Shown here: piece by piece, positions 25,423 to 34,318 of the stretch | Position numbering within the stretch: the first letter of the stretch is position 1 | Layout: every line of letters begins with the position of its first letter | Origin: Paenibacillus lactis | GTDB lineage: Bacteria > Bacillota > Bacilli > Paenibacillales > Paenibacillaceae | Direction of reading: 5' to 3' | Assembly: GCF_017873605.1 (NCBI RefSeq) | Contig: NZ_JAGGKI010000007.1 | Location: 62,001-126,000 of the forward strand | Length of the DNA: 64,000 nucleotides | The notes under the pieces: generated by a model | The model's database searches: none | What the model was told of the DNA's origin: nothing | Seen by the model: only the letters and a program-made list of their open reading frames with translations | Program-made: the position numbers and the translations under genes

Positions 25423-27177
25423 ATGAGAAAACAACGGTATTCAGGGTTGATAGTGCTTTGGTTATTGGCGCTATCCGTCGTTCTGGCGGCATGCTCCTCC
25501 AGCCCGCAAAGCACGCAGACGGAGGCTGCGTCTACTCCCTCATCGACCCCTTCCGCGAATGAATCGTCATCGCAAGCGAATCAAGGAACGGGAGAACATT
25601 TACTTCAAGAGCCATTGCCTGCACAGGATTTGTCCAAACTACCGGATCGAGCCAAGCAGCGAAATGATGCGATTATCGTCACCTTGACGAACCCGAGCGG
25701 TGCGTTTACTCCATATTTTACACAGGTGGGATATGACGGCAATGTGAACTCCGTGCTATATACCCCGCTGGTCAGGGTCGATACGAACGGCTTGCCGGTC
25801 CCGGGACTCGCCGAGAAATGGGAGGTTTCCGAAGATAAGCTGACTTATACGTTCTTTCTTCGCGAGGGTTTGAAGTACAGTGATGGATCGCCAATGACGA
25901 CAGAGGACGTCGAATTTACGTGGACCTTGCTTCACGATCCATCCTACGACGGCCTCAACAGCGTAGTGGAAACCAACATCAAAGGCGGGAAAGCATACAA
26001 GGAAGGTAAGGCCGATTCCATCGAAGGTATTCATGTGATCGATGAGAAGACAATATCCGTGACGCTGGAAGAGACCAATGCGACTGCACTGACGGTGCTG
26101 GGCGGCCCGATCTTATCCAAAGCCTACTATGGAAAGGACTATAAGTTCGGCAATCTGGATTACATTAAAAACCTGCACGCCAACCCGATCACGAACGGGC
26201 CATACAAGCTGGAGAAGTTCATTCCCGGCCAAGAAGTGCGTTTTGTTGCGAACGAACACTATATTTTCGGAAAGCCGAAGACGGAGTATTTCATCTATAA
26301 GACGACCGAAGGAGACACTTGGCAGTTTATTGAAACGGGAGAGGTCGATTACGGCAGCTTCTCCGCTACGACGGATAATATCGAGAAGCTAAAGGGCCTC
26401 GGCTTCTTGAATTTGATCCCAAGCACAGCGAGCAATTACGGATACAATCAATTCAATTTGGAGAGGGACCATCTGAAAGACAAGCGCGTCCGCCAAGCCT
26501 TGACTTACGGGCTGAACCGCCAGCTGATCTATGTCGATTCCAGGCAAGGTGCAGGATCGCTTGCCAATATTCCATCCTCTCCAATCCTGTGGTCCTATAC
26601 AGAAGAAGGGATTAATCCCTACCCGTACGATCCGGAAAAAGCAAAGCAATTGTTAGATGAAGCCGGCTGGAAGGTCGGTGCGGACGGCATCCGCGAGAAG
26701 GACGGGAAGAAGCTGCAGATCAACTATCTGGGATCGAAGAGCCCGAATACGGATATTTTTATCGCCGTTGCCAAGGAGAACTACAAGGAAATCGGCGTCG
26801 ATTTTATCCCTGAGCAGTTCCCTGATTTCAATACGCTCGTTTCAAAGGTGAACGGCGGGGATTTTGACATGGCCTCATTCTCTACGACGATTATCAGTGA
26901 TCCTTCCCAGGGCGTTAGCAGCTTTATTAAAGGGGAGACAAAAGGCTATAACAATCCTCAAATCGACGAGCTTTATGCGAAAGGTTTAGCAACAGACGAC
27001 ATAGAGGAGCGCAAAAAGATTTACCACGAAATGTTCAAAATTCTTAACGATGAGCTGCCGATCATGTTTACCAACTATACCAAATCGGTGATTGCCATCA
27101 ATGGCCGCATTGACGGGTTCGAGCTAAACCCGCTGGCGGGGATCGCCCACAGCTTGCCCGACTGGGAGCTTAAATAA
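25423..27177 (+). CDS. Oligopeptide-type ABC substrate-binding lipoprotein (SBP_bac_5)
   Basis: A 584-residue lipoprotein tethered outside the membrane. The signal peptide ends in VLAAC, giving a lipidated cysteine, followed by a Ser/Thr/Gln-rich linker to about residue 60. The SBP_bac_5 body has LVRVDTNGLPVPGLAEKWEVSEDK-type sequence, FFLREGLKYSDG, the hinge VRQALTYGLNRQ and ELPIMFTNY near the end. I choose ATG 25423 because AGGGTGG precedes it and the signal peptide starts there. It heads a five-gene Opp/Dpp operon. The ligand could be a peptide or another compound carried by this class, such as nickel chelates or opines. Confidence 0.92.
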   Translation: MRKQRYSGLIVLWLLALSVVLAACSSSPQSTQTEAASTPSSTPSANESSSQANQGTGEHLLQEPLPAQDLSKLPDRAKQRNDAIIVTLTNPSGAFTPYFTQVGYDGNVNSVLYTPLVRVDTNGLPVPGLAEKWEVSEDKLTYTFFLREGLKYSDGSPMTTEDVEFTWTLLHDPSYDGLNSVVETNIKGGKAYKEGKADSIEGIHVIDEKTISVTLEETNATALTVLGGPILSKAYYGKDYKFGNLDYIKNLHANPITNGPYKLEKFIPGQEVRFVANEHYIFGKPKTEYFIYKTTEGDTWQFIETGEVDYGSFSATTDNIEKLKGLGFLNLIPSTASNYGYNQFNLERDHLKDKRVRQALTYGLNRQLIYVDSRQGAGSLANIPSSPILWSYTEEGINPYPYDPEKAKQLLDEAGWKVGADGIREKDGKKLQINYLGSKSPNTDIFIAVAKENYKEIGVDFIPEQFPDFNTLVSKVNGGDFDMASFSTTIISDPSQGVSSFIKGETKGYNNPQIDELYAKGLATDDIEERKKIYHEMFKILNDELPIMFTNYTKSVIAINGRIDGFELNPLAGIAHSLPDWELK

Positions 27178-27223
27178 GTACGCTTCAGCCAGCAAGTGGC
27201 TGTGAACCGCTTGATAACAAAGA

Positions 27224-27256
27224 CATCTCCAGCCTGAGCTTTTCAGGCCGGAGATG
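27224..27256 (+). promoter_or_regulatory. Intercistronic stem-loop after the binding-protein gene
   Basis: CATCTCC..GCCTGA pairs with TCAGGC.GGAGATG. No T run follows. Such hairpins commonly stabilise the binding-protein message or partly terminate it, giving more binding protein than permease. Confidence 0.6.
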
Positions 27257-27275
27257 CTTGATTGAAGGAGAGAAC

Positions 27276-28229
27276 ATGAGAACCTATTTGCTCCGAAGAT
27301 GTTTATATATGCTCTTAATTTTGATTGGCGCGTCCTTGTTGATCTTTTTCCTGTATTCTTTAACGCCCGGCGATTACGTCGACAACAATTTGAGCTTAAG
27401 CGAGGAGCGCAAGGCAGAGCTTAGGGAGATACATGGGCTGAACAAACCGATTCTCGAGCGATACGTAAATTGGATGGCCAATATGTTCAAAGGCGATTTC
27501 GGATATTCCCTGGCACAGCAGCGTCCGGTCCTCGATCTGTTTCAGGATTACATATGGAATTCCTTTTTGCTAGCGGTGGTCTCAACGTTCTTTACCTGGT
27601 TCTTTGCCGTTGTCGTCGGCGTACTGACGGCCTACAAACAGTATTCGCTGCTCGATACGCTGGTTATGGTCGGCATATTCGCCGCTATGTCCATTCCTTC
27701 GTTCTTTATCGGGCTGTTCCTGATCAAAGTGTTTGCCGTCGATTTGAAAATCCTTCCGCCGGGAGGAATGATTACGACCGGCAGCCGTGCCGTAGGCTGG
27801 GAATATGTCGCCCAGGTTCTGCATCATATGCTGCTTCCGGTTGCCGTCATGGTGCTGCTCGGCGTAGGCTCGTTGACCCGGTACTTCCGCAGCAACATGT
27901 TGGAAGTCATTAAGCAGGATTATGTCCGTACCGCCCGGGCCAAAGGGTTGAAGGAGAGAACGGTTCTTTATCGACACGCGTTGAAAAATGCGATGCTGCC
28001 TGCAATTACTTTAATCGGCTTTGAGCTGCCAGGATTGTTCGGGGGCTCCATCATTATCGAGAAGATTTTTAACTGGCCGGGAATCGGTCAGCTGTACATG
28101 CAGTCGTTTACGGTCCGGGATTATCCGCTCTTGATGGGTTTTACGATGTTTCTGGCCATCTTGACGGTCGTCGGTACATTCATCTCCGATATCCTCTATC
28201 ATACTTCCGACCCTCGGGTCAGGCTTTAG
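27276..28229 (+). CDS. Oligopeptide ABC permease, OppB type
   Basis: A 317-residue permease with six membrane segments. The N-terminal MRTYLLRRCLYMLLILIGAS and SLTPGD are typical of OppB/DppB. The EAA loop near residues 210-230 reads YVRTARAKGLKERTVLYRHALKNA, the contact site for the ATPases. AAGGAG precedes ATG 27276. It pairs with the OppC-type permease that follows. Confidence 0.92.
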   Translation: MRTYLLRRCLYMLLILIGASLLIFFLYSLTPGDYVDNNLSLSEERKAELREIHGLNKPILERYVNWMANMFKGDFGYSLAQQRPVLDLFQDYIWNSFLLAVVSTFFTWFFAVVVGVLTAYKQYSLLDTLVMVGIFAAMSIPSFFIGLFLIKVFAVDLKILPPGGMITTGSRAVGWEYVAQVLHHMLLPVAVMVLLGVGSLTRYFRSNMLEVIKQDYVRTARAKGLKERTVLYRHALKNAMLPAITLIGFELPGLFGGSIIIEKIFNWPGIGQLYMQSFTVRDYPLLMGFTMFLAILTVVGTFISDILYHTSDPRVRL

Positions 28230-28247
28230 CGAAAGGAGGAGCTGCAC

Positions 28248-29180
28248 ATGTCTATTCCAACGACGGCAGGACGTCCGGAAAAAGCCATCCGCGCCCTGGA
28301 TGTATCCGATTCGTTATGGCGGCAATCGATCCGCCAATTGCGCAAAAACAAGCTGGCGGTCGCCGGCTTCGCTTTTATCGCGTTTATGTTTCTGATCTGT
28401 TTTATCGGCCCGTTATTCTCGCCCTATGCAGACGGCAAGATCAACCCCGCCAATATGCACCAGCCTCCGAGCGCCAAGCACTGGCTGGGAACGGATCTGC
28501 TCGGCAGAGACGTGCTCACAAGGCTGCTGCAAGCCGGCAGGATTTCGCTTACGGTAGGTCTCGCATCCATGGCGCTGTCGATGACCATTGGAACGGTTCT
28601 CGGTATCGTTTCGGGTTACTACCGCGGCGTTGTGGATCAGATCATTATGCGGGTTGCCGACCTGTTGTTCACGATCCCCGGACTTCCGATCCTCTTCATC
28701 ATGGGGGCACTAATGTCGGATTGGAAGATTCCGACCGATTATCGGCTGTATCTCGTGATGCTGATGCTGAGCATTATCGGATGGCCGGGCGTGGCGCGCC
28801 TTGTCCGAAGCCAGATGCTGACATTAAGGGAACGGGAATATATGCAGGCTGCCGACGTGCTCGGCCTCAGCGATAAGCGGAAGCTGTTTCGCCATTTGCT
28901 GCCCAATGTATTTCCGCTGCTGATCGTAATCGCTACATTGAGCATTGGAGGGGCGATATTGTCGGAGTCCGCGCTCAGCTTTTTTGGGCTTGGGGTTATG
29001 CCGCCGACGCCGACCTGGGGAAATATGATCGATGCGGCCAACAATGTGATCGATTTCGAGAAGCGGCCCTGGCTGTGGATCCCTCCCGGACTGGCCATCT
29101 TTTTGACGGTCATTGCCATCAATATTTTCGGCGACGGGCTCCGAGACGTTCTCGACCCTAAACAGAATACAAGCAGGTGA
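28248..29180 (+). CDS. Oligopeptide ABC permease, OppC type
   Basis: A 310-residue permease. The cytoplasmic N-terminus leads to a first helix near residue 38 and HWLGTDLLGRDVLTRLLQAGR, the OppC signature after it. The EAA loop reads REREYMQAADVLGLSDKRKLFRHLLPN. AAAGGAGG precedes the ATG. It is 18 bases after OppB. Confidence 0.92.
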   Translation: MSIPTTAGRPEKAIRALDVSDSLWRQSIRQLRKNKLAVAGFAFIAFMFLICFIGPLFSPYADGKINPANMHQPPSAKHWLGTDLLGRDVLTRLLQAGRISLTVGLASMALSMTIGTVLGIVSGYYRGVVDQIIMRVADLLFTIPGLPILFIMGALMSDWKIPTDYRLYLVMLMLSIIGWPGVARLVRSQMLTLREREYMQAADVLGLSDKRKLFRHLLPNVFPLLIVIATLSIGGAILSESALSFFGLGVMPPTPTWGNMIDAANNVIDFEKRPWLWIPPGLAIFLTVIAINIFGDGLRDVLDPKQNTSR

Positions 29181-29187
29181 ACGGAAG

Positions 29188-30168
29188 ATGAATTCATTAA
29201 TCGAGATTAATAACTTAAGCACTTATTTTGAATCCGGCGCAGGAACGGTCAAGGCGGTTGACGATATTAGCTTCCGCATCCGTGAAGGGGAAACGGTATG
29301 CATCGTGGGGGAATCCGGCTGCGGAAAGAGCATCACGGCGATGTCGATCATGGGGTTGGTGGATGAACCTCACGGGAAAGTCGTTGGCGGTCAAATCCGG
29401 TTCGGAGACAAGGATCTCTTGAAGATCAGCAAAGAAGAGATGCGGCGCATCCGCGGCAACGACATCTCCATTATTTTTCAGGAACCGATGTCCTCCCTTA
29501 ATCCGGTCATCACCATCGGCAGGCAAATTATGGAGCCGCTCATGCTTCATCAAAAGCTGAACAAGAAGCAAGCTTATGCCCGGGCGCTGGAACTGATTGA
29601 GTTAGTCGGCATTTCGAGGGCTGAACAAATTGCGGCTTCATACCCGCATCAATTGTCGGGAGGCATGCTGCAGCGGATCATGATCGCGATCGCAATCTCC
29701 TGCGGCCCTAAGCTGCTGATTGCCGACGAGCCGACAACGGCGCTGGACGTAACGATCCAGGCTCAAGTTCTTGAAACGCTCCGTCAAAGCAAGGAGCAAT
29801 CCAATATGTCGATCATGCTGATCACGCACGACCTCGGCGTGGTGGCGGAGATGGCGGACTATGTGATTGTCATGTATGCCGGGAAGATCGTTGAGGAAGG
29901 GGATGTCGAGGAGCTGTTCGAGCGGCCGAAGCATCCATATACCCGGGGACTGCTAAAATCAAAGCCGATCATCGGTCAACGAGCAGAACAGCTGTATTCG
30001 ATACCAGGGCAGGTCCCGAGTCCGCTTGAATTGACGGAATCGTGCTATTTCCATGATCGGTGCGAATCCTGCATCCCGATCTGCCGAATCCGGCAGCCGA
30101 AGCTAAGCGAAGTGGCAGCCGGTCATTTAGCAGCCTGTTGGCTGTATGAAGAGGAGGCGGAAGCGTGA
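29188..30168 (+). CDS. Oligopeptide ABC ATPase, OppD type
   Basis: A 326-residue ATPase. Walker A is GESGCGKS near residue 41, the Q-loop lies in [13 protein letters not shown], the signature is LSGGM, and Walker B is [13 protein letters not shown]. The C-terminal oligo_HPY region has HPYTRGLL and the cysteines [14 protein letters not shown] and AACW, which in this family can bind an Fe-S cluster. I take ATG 29188; upstream in-frame codons lie inside the OppC gene. It works with OppF. Confidence 0.92.
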   Translation: MNSLIEINNLSTYFESGAGTVKAVDDISFRIREGETVCIVGESGCGKSITAMSIMGLVDEPHGKVVGGQIRFGDKDLLKISKEEMRRIRGNDISIIFQEPMSSLNPVITIGRQIMEPLMLHQKLNKKQAYARALELIELVGISRAEQIAASYPHQLSGGMLQRIMIAIAISCGPKLLIADEPTTALDVTIQAQVLETLRQSKEQSNMSIMLITHDLGVVAEMADYVIVMYAGKIVEEGDVEELFERPKHPYTRGLLKSKPIIGQRAEQLYSIPGQVPSPLELTESCYFHDRCESCIPICRIRQPKLSEVAAGHLAACWLYEEEAEA

Positions 30169-31130
30169 GCGAAGCATTGCTTGAGGTGCGCCGTTTGAAA
30201 AAGTACTTTCCGATCAACGCGGGGCTGTTAAACCGGACGGTCGGCTACGTTAAAGCCGTGGACGATATCAGCTTCACGATCCAGCCGGGAGAGACCTTCG
30301 GTCTTGTCGGCGAATCCGGGAGCGGCAAGAGCACCGTTGGACGGACCATTTTGCGGCTGCATGAGAAAACGAGCGGGGACGTGCTTTTTAAGGGAATCCC
30401 CTTTCACGGGCTGCCCAAAACGGAGGTCCGCAAGCTTAGACCCAAGATGCAGCTGATATTCCAGGATCCGTACAGCTCGCTCAACCCTCGCATCCGTATT
30501 GGCGATGCCATTGGCGAATCCTTGCTGGAGCATGGTTTGGCGGAGAAGGATGAGCTTCGCGACGTTGTGCTCGATGTGCTCGAGGCGTGCGGTCTTTCCT
30601 CCTATCATTACAGCCGGTTTCCCCATGAGTTTTCCGGCGGACAGCGGCAGCGGCTCGGCATCGCCCGGGCTCTGGTGCTGAACCCCGATTTTATTATTGC
30701 CGATGAGCCGGTCTCGGCGCTCGATGTCTCCATTCAAGCCCAAATCATTAATTTGTTCCAGAAGCTTCAGCATACCCGGGGATTGACCTATTTGTTCATT
30801 TCCCATGACTTAAGCGTAGTCGAGCATTTGTGCAACCGGATTGGGGTTATGTACCTCGGCTCGATGATGGAAATGGCTTCACGGGACGAACTGTTTAGCC
30901 GGCCGCTCCATCCCTACACGAAAGCGCTGCTCTCGGCAATTCCTGTGCCGGTGCCGAGACTGAAGCGGGAGAGAATTGTTCTCAAGGGCGATATTCCGAG
31001 TCCGGCCAATCCGCCTTCAGGCTGTAAGTTTCATACCCGCTGTCCGCTTGCCACAGCCCAGTGCAAAGAGCTAGTGCCCGAATTCCGTCTTGTCGGCGAC
31101 GATCACTATGTTGCCTGCCATTTGGTGTAA
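30165..31130 (+). CDS. Oligopeptide ABC ATPase, OppF type
   Basis: A 321-residue ATPase starting at GTG, with its first codon overlapping the OppD stop (GTGA). Walker A is GESGSGKST near residue 49, the signature FSGGQ, and Walker B FIIADEPVSALDV. The C-terminal oligo_HPY motif HPYTKALLSAIPVP and cysteines in GCKFHTRCPLATAQC complete it. It is the last gene of the operon; a strong terminator lies 140 bases on. Confidence 0.92.
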   Translation: MSEALLEVRRLKKYFPINAGLLNRTVGYVKAVDDISFTIQPGETFGLVGESGSGKSTVGRTILRLHEKTSGDVLFKGIPFHGLPKTEVRKLRPKMQLIFQDPYSSLNPRIRIGDAIGESLLEHGLAEKDELRDVVLDVLEACGLSSYHYSRFPHEFSGGQRQRLGIARALVLNPDFIIADEPVSALDVSIQAQIINLFQKLQHTRGLTYLFISHDLSVVEHLCNRIGVMYLGSMMEMASRDELFSRPLHPYTKALLSAIPVPVPRLKRERIVLKGDIPSPANPPSGCKFHTRCPLATAQCKELVPEFRLVGDDHYVACHLV

Positions 31131-31342
31131 CACGGGGGGTGATTGCGGGCAATCTCTGTTTTGACTAATGGTTAAACGAATAAATGCTTCGGACGATAGA
31201 AGCACGAAGAAATGATAAAGCCAATGAAACAACGAACGGGCATGCTCCTTTCGCTTGCGCTCATTCAAAAAAACCGCGAAACATCGCGGTTTTTTTGCGT
31301 GTAACCTTCCTGCTTGATTCCATCGTTAACCAGTTTTTTACT
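31131..31342. other. Intergenic stretch between OppF and the PAP2 unit
   Basis: I see no gene here. It holds a weak GATTG/CAATC hairpin at about 31142-31155 and the strong terminator at 31270-31297, listed separately. Confidence 0.5.
31270..31297 (+). terminator. Rho-independent terminator of the oligopeptide operon
   Basis: AAACCGCGA - AACA - TCGCGGTTT with A-rich upstream and T-rich downstream flanks. Confidence 0.88.
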
Positions 31343-31370
31343 TTGTACATCCGGTCCGTCATGATAGAAT
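31343..31370 (+). promoter_or_regulatory. Promoter of the small-ORF/PAP2 unit
   Basis: TTGTAC (31343-31348)-N16-TAGAAT (31365-31370). The predicted start near 31377 is 28 bases before the small ORF. Confidence 0.5.
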
Positions 31371-31404
31371 ATGAACTTCACTGTGAAAATAAGGAGTGCA
31401 AGGA

Positions 31405-31524
31405 ATGGATTTTCAATGTTTTAAGGCTAAAAAAATCAAAAACCAACGAGTCATGTCGAGAGGCTGCCGCTTCATATACATGGATCAGAATGATGTGTCT
31501 CGGAAGAATGGAGGGAGCATGTGA
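31405..31524 (+). CDS. 39-residue small ORF coupled to the PAP2 gene
   Basis: ATG 31405 has AAGGAG nine bases before it. The frame runs 39 codons and stops at TGA 31522-31524, overlapping the GTG start of the phosphatase. The product is basic and Cys-containing (CFKAKKIKNQRVMSRGC) with no membrane segment. The phosphatase has its own GGAGGG inside this ORF. It may be a leader peptide that opens the downstream ribosome site; no homologue is known to me. Confidence 0.45.
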   Translation: MDFQCFKAKKIKNQRVMSRGCRFIYMDQNDVSRKNGGSM

Positions 31525-32177
31525 ATTCGAAAGTGAAAGCCTATCTCCCGATGTTATGGATTCTGGTCATTCCGGTACTGAACATCTTTTACGCTGTACT
31601 AAACCAGGCGCATCTGCCGGTTTACAGCCTGATGACGGATCTGGATGCCCAAATTCCGTTTGTGCCGATGTTTATCATCCCTTATCTGATATGGTACCCA
31701 TTCATCATCATCGTTCTGTTTATGCTCTGTATCAGGGAGCGTAGTGTATATTACCGGACGCTGCTAACCCAGTGTCTCGGTTTGGTTGCTTGCTATATCA
31801 TATTTTATCTGTTCCAGACGACGGTTGAGCGTCCGACCGCCATGGGGACTGGGATTTTCGAAGGCTTAGTGAACCTGGTGTACAGCACCGATAATCCTTA
31901 TAATTGCTTTCCCAGCATTCATGTGTTGACCAGTTATTTAATGATCAAGGGTGCAATGGCTTGTGCATCCTATCCTAATTGGGAACGGACAGCGGTGAAA
32001 GTATGTGCCTGGATGATCATTGCTTCGACCCTGTTCGTGAAGCAGCATGTCCTTCTGGACATCGCCGGTGCCATCGCGGTGGTCGAGCTGCTATGGTATG
32101 GGGTAGGCAAGCTATCGTTGGGTCAGCAATCGAAGTTCAAGGGAGAAGTCGTTCGTCAAAATTTAACGGCTGATTAA
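31521..32177 (+). CDS. PAP2-superfamily membrane phosphatase
   Basis: A 218-residue protein with about six membrane segments. The PAP2 motif 2 is NCFPSIHVLTS and motif 3 is STLFVKQHVLLDI, with the catalytic histidine in the latter. The spacing resembles the inositol-phosphoceramide-synthase-like (AUR1) subgroup. Motif 1 (KxxxxxxRP) is reduced to TVERPTA. GTG start with GGAGGG before it. It probably dephosphorylates or exchanges a lipid phosphate at the outer membrane face; the substrate is not visible. Confidence 0.82.
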   Translation: MNSKVKAYLPMLWILVIPVLNIFYAVLNQAHLPVYSLMTDLDAQIPFVPMFIIPYLIWYPFIIIVLFMLCIRERSVYYRTLLTQCLGLVACYIIFYLFQTTVERPTAMGTGIFEGLVNLVYSTDNPYNCFPSIHVLTSYLMIKGAMACASYPNWERTAVKVCAWMIIASTLFVKQHVLLDIAGAIAVVELLWYGVGKLSLGQQSKFKGEVVRQNLTAD

Positions 32178-32220
32178 TAAATTATTTCTAGATATATCAA
32201 ATGGTAAATGTAAGTCTCAG

Positions 32221-32251
32221 GCGACTGCACGAAGCAGTCGTCTTTCTTTTT
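32221..32251 (+). terminator. Rho-independent terminator after the PAP2 gene
   Basis: GCGACTGC and GCAGTCGT form an eight-pair stem with one wobble, then TCTTTCTTTTT. Confidence 0.78.
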
Positions 32252-32261
32252 GATCCTTACG

Positions 32262-32351
32262 ATAAAGTCACCAACGTTGCATCATAAAGTCATGAAGATA
32301 GTGGCCCGGCAAAATCAAATGGCTATAAAATGGGGATGTAAAGGTTTACAT
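32262..32351 (+). promoter_or_regulatory. Activator-type promoter of the CUT1 operon: direct repeats, -10 and palindrome
   Basis: ATAAAGTCA occurs at 32262-32270 and again at 32284-32292, 22 bases apart start to start, the two-turn spacing typical of AraC-family half sites. TATAAA (32324-32329) is a good -10 but has no -35, as at activated promoters. ATGTAAA-GG-TTTACAT (32336-32351) is a perfect palindrome just after the predicted start and could be a second operator. Binding by the AraC-type response regulator encoded at 37753 is inferred. Confidence 0.6.
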
Positions 32352-32373
32352 GTCGTGACAAAGGGGTTGGAAC

Positions 32374-33300
32374 ATGAGAGACACGTCTCATTTTATGAAG
32401 AGTTTGAAGAAGTATAAATGGCTGCTGCTGATGACGTTGCCAGGGATCGTCTATTTATTCATCAACAACTATATCCCGATGTACGGCGTGATTCTAGCAT
32501 TTAAGAACTACAATTATGTCGATGGCATTTGGGGAAGTGCATGGGCCGGATTTGATAATTTTAAATTTTTGTTCAACTCACAGGATGCTTACATCATTAC
32601 CAGGAATACCTTCCTTTACAATTTCGTCTTTATTGTGCTGAATCTGGTCTTAGCGGTTCTGGTTGCGCTGCTGATTAATGAGATTAAGAATAGAGCGATC
32701 AGCCGATTCTATCAAAGCACATTTCTGCTGCCGCACATTATCTCTATGGTCGTGGTTGCCTATCTGGTCTACAGCTTTCTAAATGTAGATAGCGGCCTTG
32801 TGAACAGATTATTGATCAATTGGTTTGGTTCCGAGGCGGTTTCTTGGTATGGTGAGCCCAAGTATTGGCCATACATACTGGTCATCGTCAATGCATGGAA
32901 GAACGTAGGATATCTATCCATCATTTACTTCGCTGCGATTATTGGTATAGACAAAGAATATTATGAAGCCGCCACGATCGACGGAGCAAGCAAGTGGAAG
33001 CAGATGTCCCGGATTACCATCCCGCTAATTTTGCCTGTTATCATCACCATGACCCTGCTTGCGGTTAGCGGCATTCTGCGGTCGGATTTCGGATTGTTCT
33101 ATCAGGTTCCAATGAATACTGGCGCTCTGATCCCGACAACGAACACCATTGATACTTTTGTCTATCGTGCGATGATTCAATCGGGGGATATAGGCATGTC
33201 AACTGCAGCTGGATTCTATCAGTCCGTTGTTTGTTTTGTACTGATATTAGTAGCGAATACAGCCGTAAGACGGATTAATAAACGAGACGCTTTATTTTAA
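32374..33300 (+). CDS. Sugar ABC permease, CUT1 LplB/YteP type
   Basis: A 308-residue permease with six membrane segments. The N-terminus KKYKWLLLMTLPGIVYLFINNYIPMYG and the EAA loop EAATIDGASKWKQMSRITIPLILP mark the LplB/YteP group found with complex-carbohydrate systems. AAAGGGGT precedes the ATG. It pairs with the second permease 19 bases downstream. No ATPase is encoded here; a shared MsmX-like ATPase elsewhere is likely. Confidence 0.92.
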   Translation: MRDTSHFMKSLKKYKWLLLMTLPGIVYLFINNYIPMYGVILAFKNYNYVDGIWGSAWAGFDNFKFLFNSQDAYIITRNTFLYNFVFIVLNLVLAVLVALLINEIKNRAISRFYQSTFLLPHIISMVVVAYLVYSFLNVDSGLVNRLLINWFGSEAVSWYGEPKYWPYILVIVNAWKNVGYLSIIYFAAIIGIDKEYYEAATIDGASKWKQMSRITIPLILPVIITMTLLAVSGILRSDFGLFYQVPMNTGALIPTTNTIDTFVYRAMIQSGDIGMSTAAGFYQSVVCFVLILVANTAVRRINKRDALF

Positions 33301-33319
33301 CAGAGGGGAGGTCAATGTA

Positions 33320-34219
33320 GTGAAGGAAGTGAGCGCAAAAAAATGGATCGGCGCATCCTCGATTCACCTGTTTTTTTTGGCATTTACATTTGTATCATTA
33401 ATTCCGTTCATTCTTGTCTTTATGGTGTCCATTTCGAGTGAGGATTCCATCCTGCAGAACGGATACTCGCTGTTTCCAAGTCAGATCAGCTTTGCAGCCT
33501 ATCAATTTTTATTCAACGATTTTTCGGAAATCGCGAAAGCTTATGGGGTTACGATCTTGTCCACCCTGGTCGGTACTGTCGTAAGCCTCTTTATAACAGC
33601 CCTGTTCGCTTATCCGTTATCCAGACCCGAGCTTCCGTTTCGCCGCACCCTTTCGTTTTATATTTTCTTCACCATGCTGTTCGGCGGAGGAATGGTGCCT
33701 TGGTATATCACTTATGTGAACATGTTTGATTTGAAAAATACGATTATGGCCATGATCATTCCCAACTTGCTGTTAAGTGCCTTCAATGTACTGCTTATGC
33801 GCAGCTTCTTCGCCTCGTCCATTCCGGAATCCGTGGTTGAATCCGCGACGATTGACGGCGCAAGCGAAATGAAGATCTTCTTTAAAATCGTTGTTCCGCT
33901 TTCTTTGCCGATTATGGCGACGATTGGCCTATTCAACACGTTAGCTTACTGGAACGACTGGTACAACTGTATGCTGTTCATCGATAAACCCGAGTTGTAT
34001 AACATCCAGTACCTGATGACAAAGACACTCACGAATATTCAGTATCTTCTGATGAAATCCAATAGCTCGGCCCAGGTCGGGGAACTGCTCGCCACCATGC
34101 CTAGAGAAACGGTCCGCATGGCCCTCGCCATTGTTGGGATTGCTCCATTGATGTTTGCCTACCCGTTCTTCCAGAAGTATTACATAAGCGGAATTACAAC
34201 CGGTGCCGTGAAAGGTTAG
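33320..34219 (+). CDS. Sugar ABC permease, CUT1 YtcP type
   Basis: A 299-residue permease with six segments. It has the family stretch FTMLFGGGMVPWYITYVNM and the EAA loop ESATIDGASEMKIFFKIVVPLSLP, ending in the common C-terminus FPFFQKYYISGITTGAVKG-like sequence. GTG start with GGAGGT. It is the second half of the transmembrane pore. Confidence 0.92.
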   Translation: MKEVSAKKWIGASSIHLFFLAFTFVSLIPFILVFMVSISSEDSILQNGYSLFPSQISFAAYQFLFNDFSEIAKAYGVTILSTLVGTVVSLFITALFAYPLSRPELPFRRTLSFYIFFTMLFGGGMVPWYITYVNMFDLKNTIMAMIIPNLLLSAFNVLLMRSFFASSIPESVVESATIDGASEMKIFFKIVVPLSLPIMATIGLFNTLAYWNDWYNCMLFIDKPELYNIQYLMTKTLTNIQYLLMKSNSSAQVGELLATMPRETVRMALAIVGIAPLMFAYPFFQKYYISGITTGAVKG

Positions 34220-34318
34220 CTTTAAAACCACTGTTCAATTGAGGAGGTGGGGCAGGCGATTCGCACTTTAATAACGCTCTTTGAGAGAAGATAAATGTTG
34301 AGAGGAGAATTCAGGGAT

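Noticed and set aside
31184..31744. Plus-strand open frame covering the small ORF and PAP2 start in another frame
   Set aside because: It runs through a strong terminator, and its frame conflicts with the clear PAP2 membrane protein.
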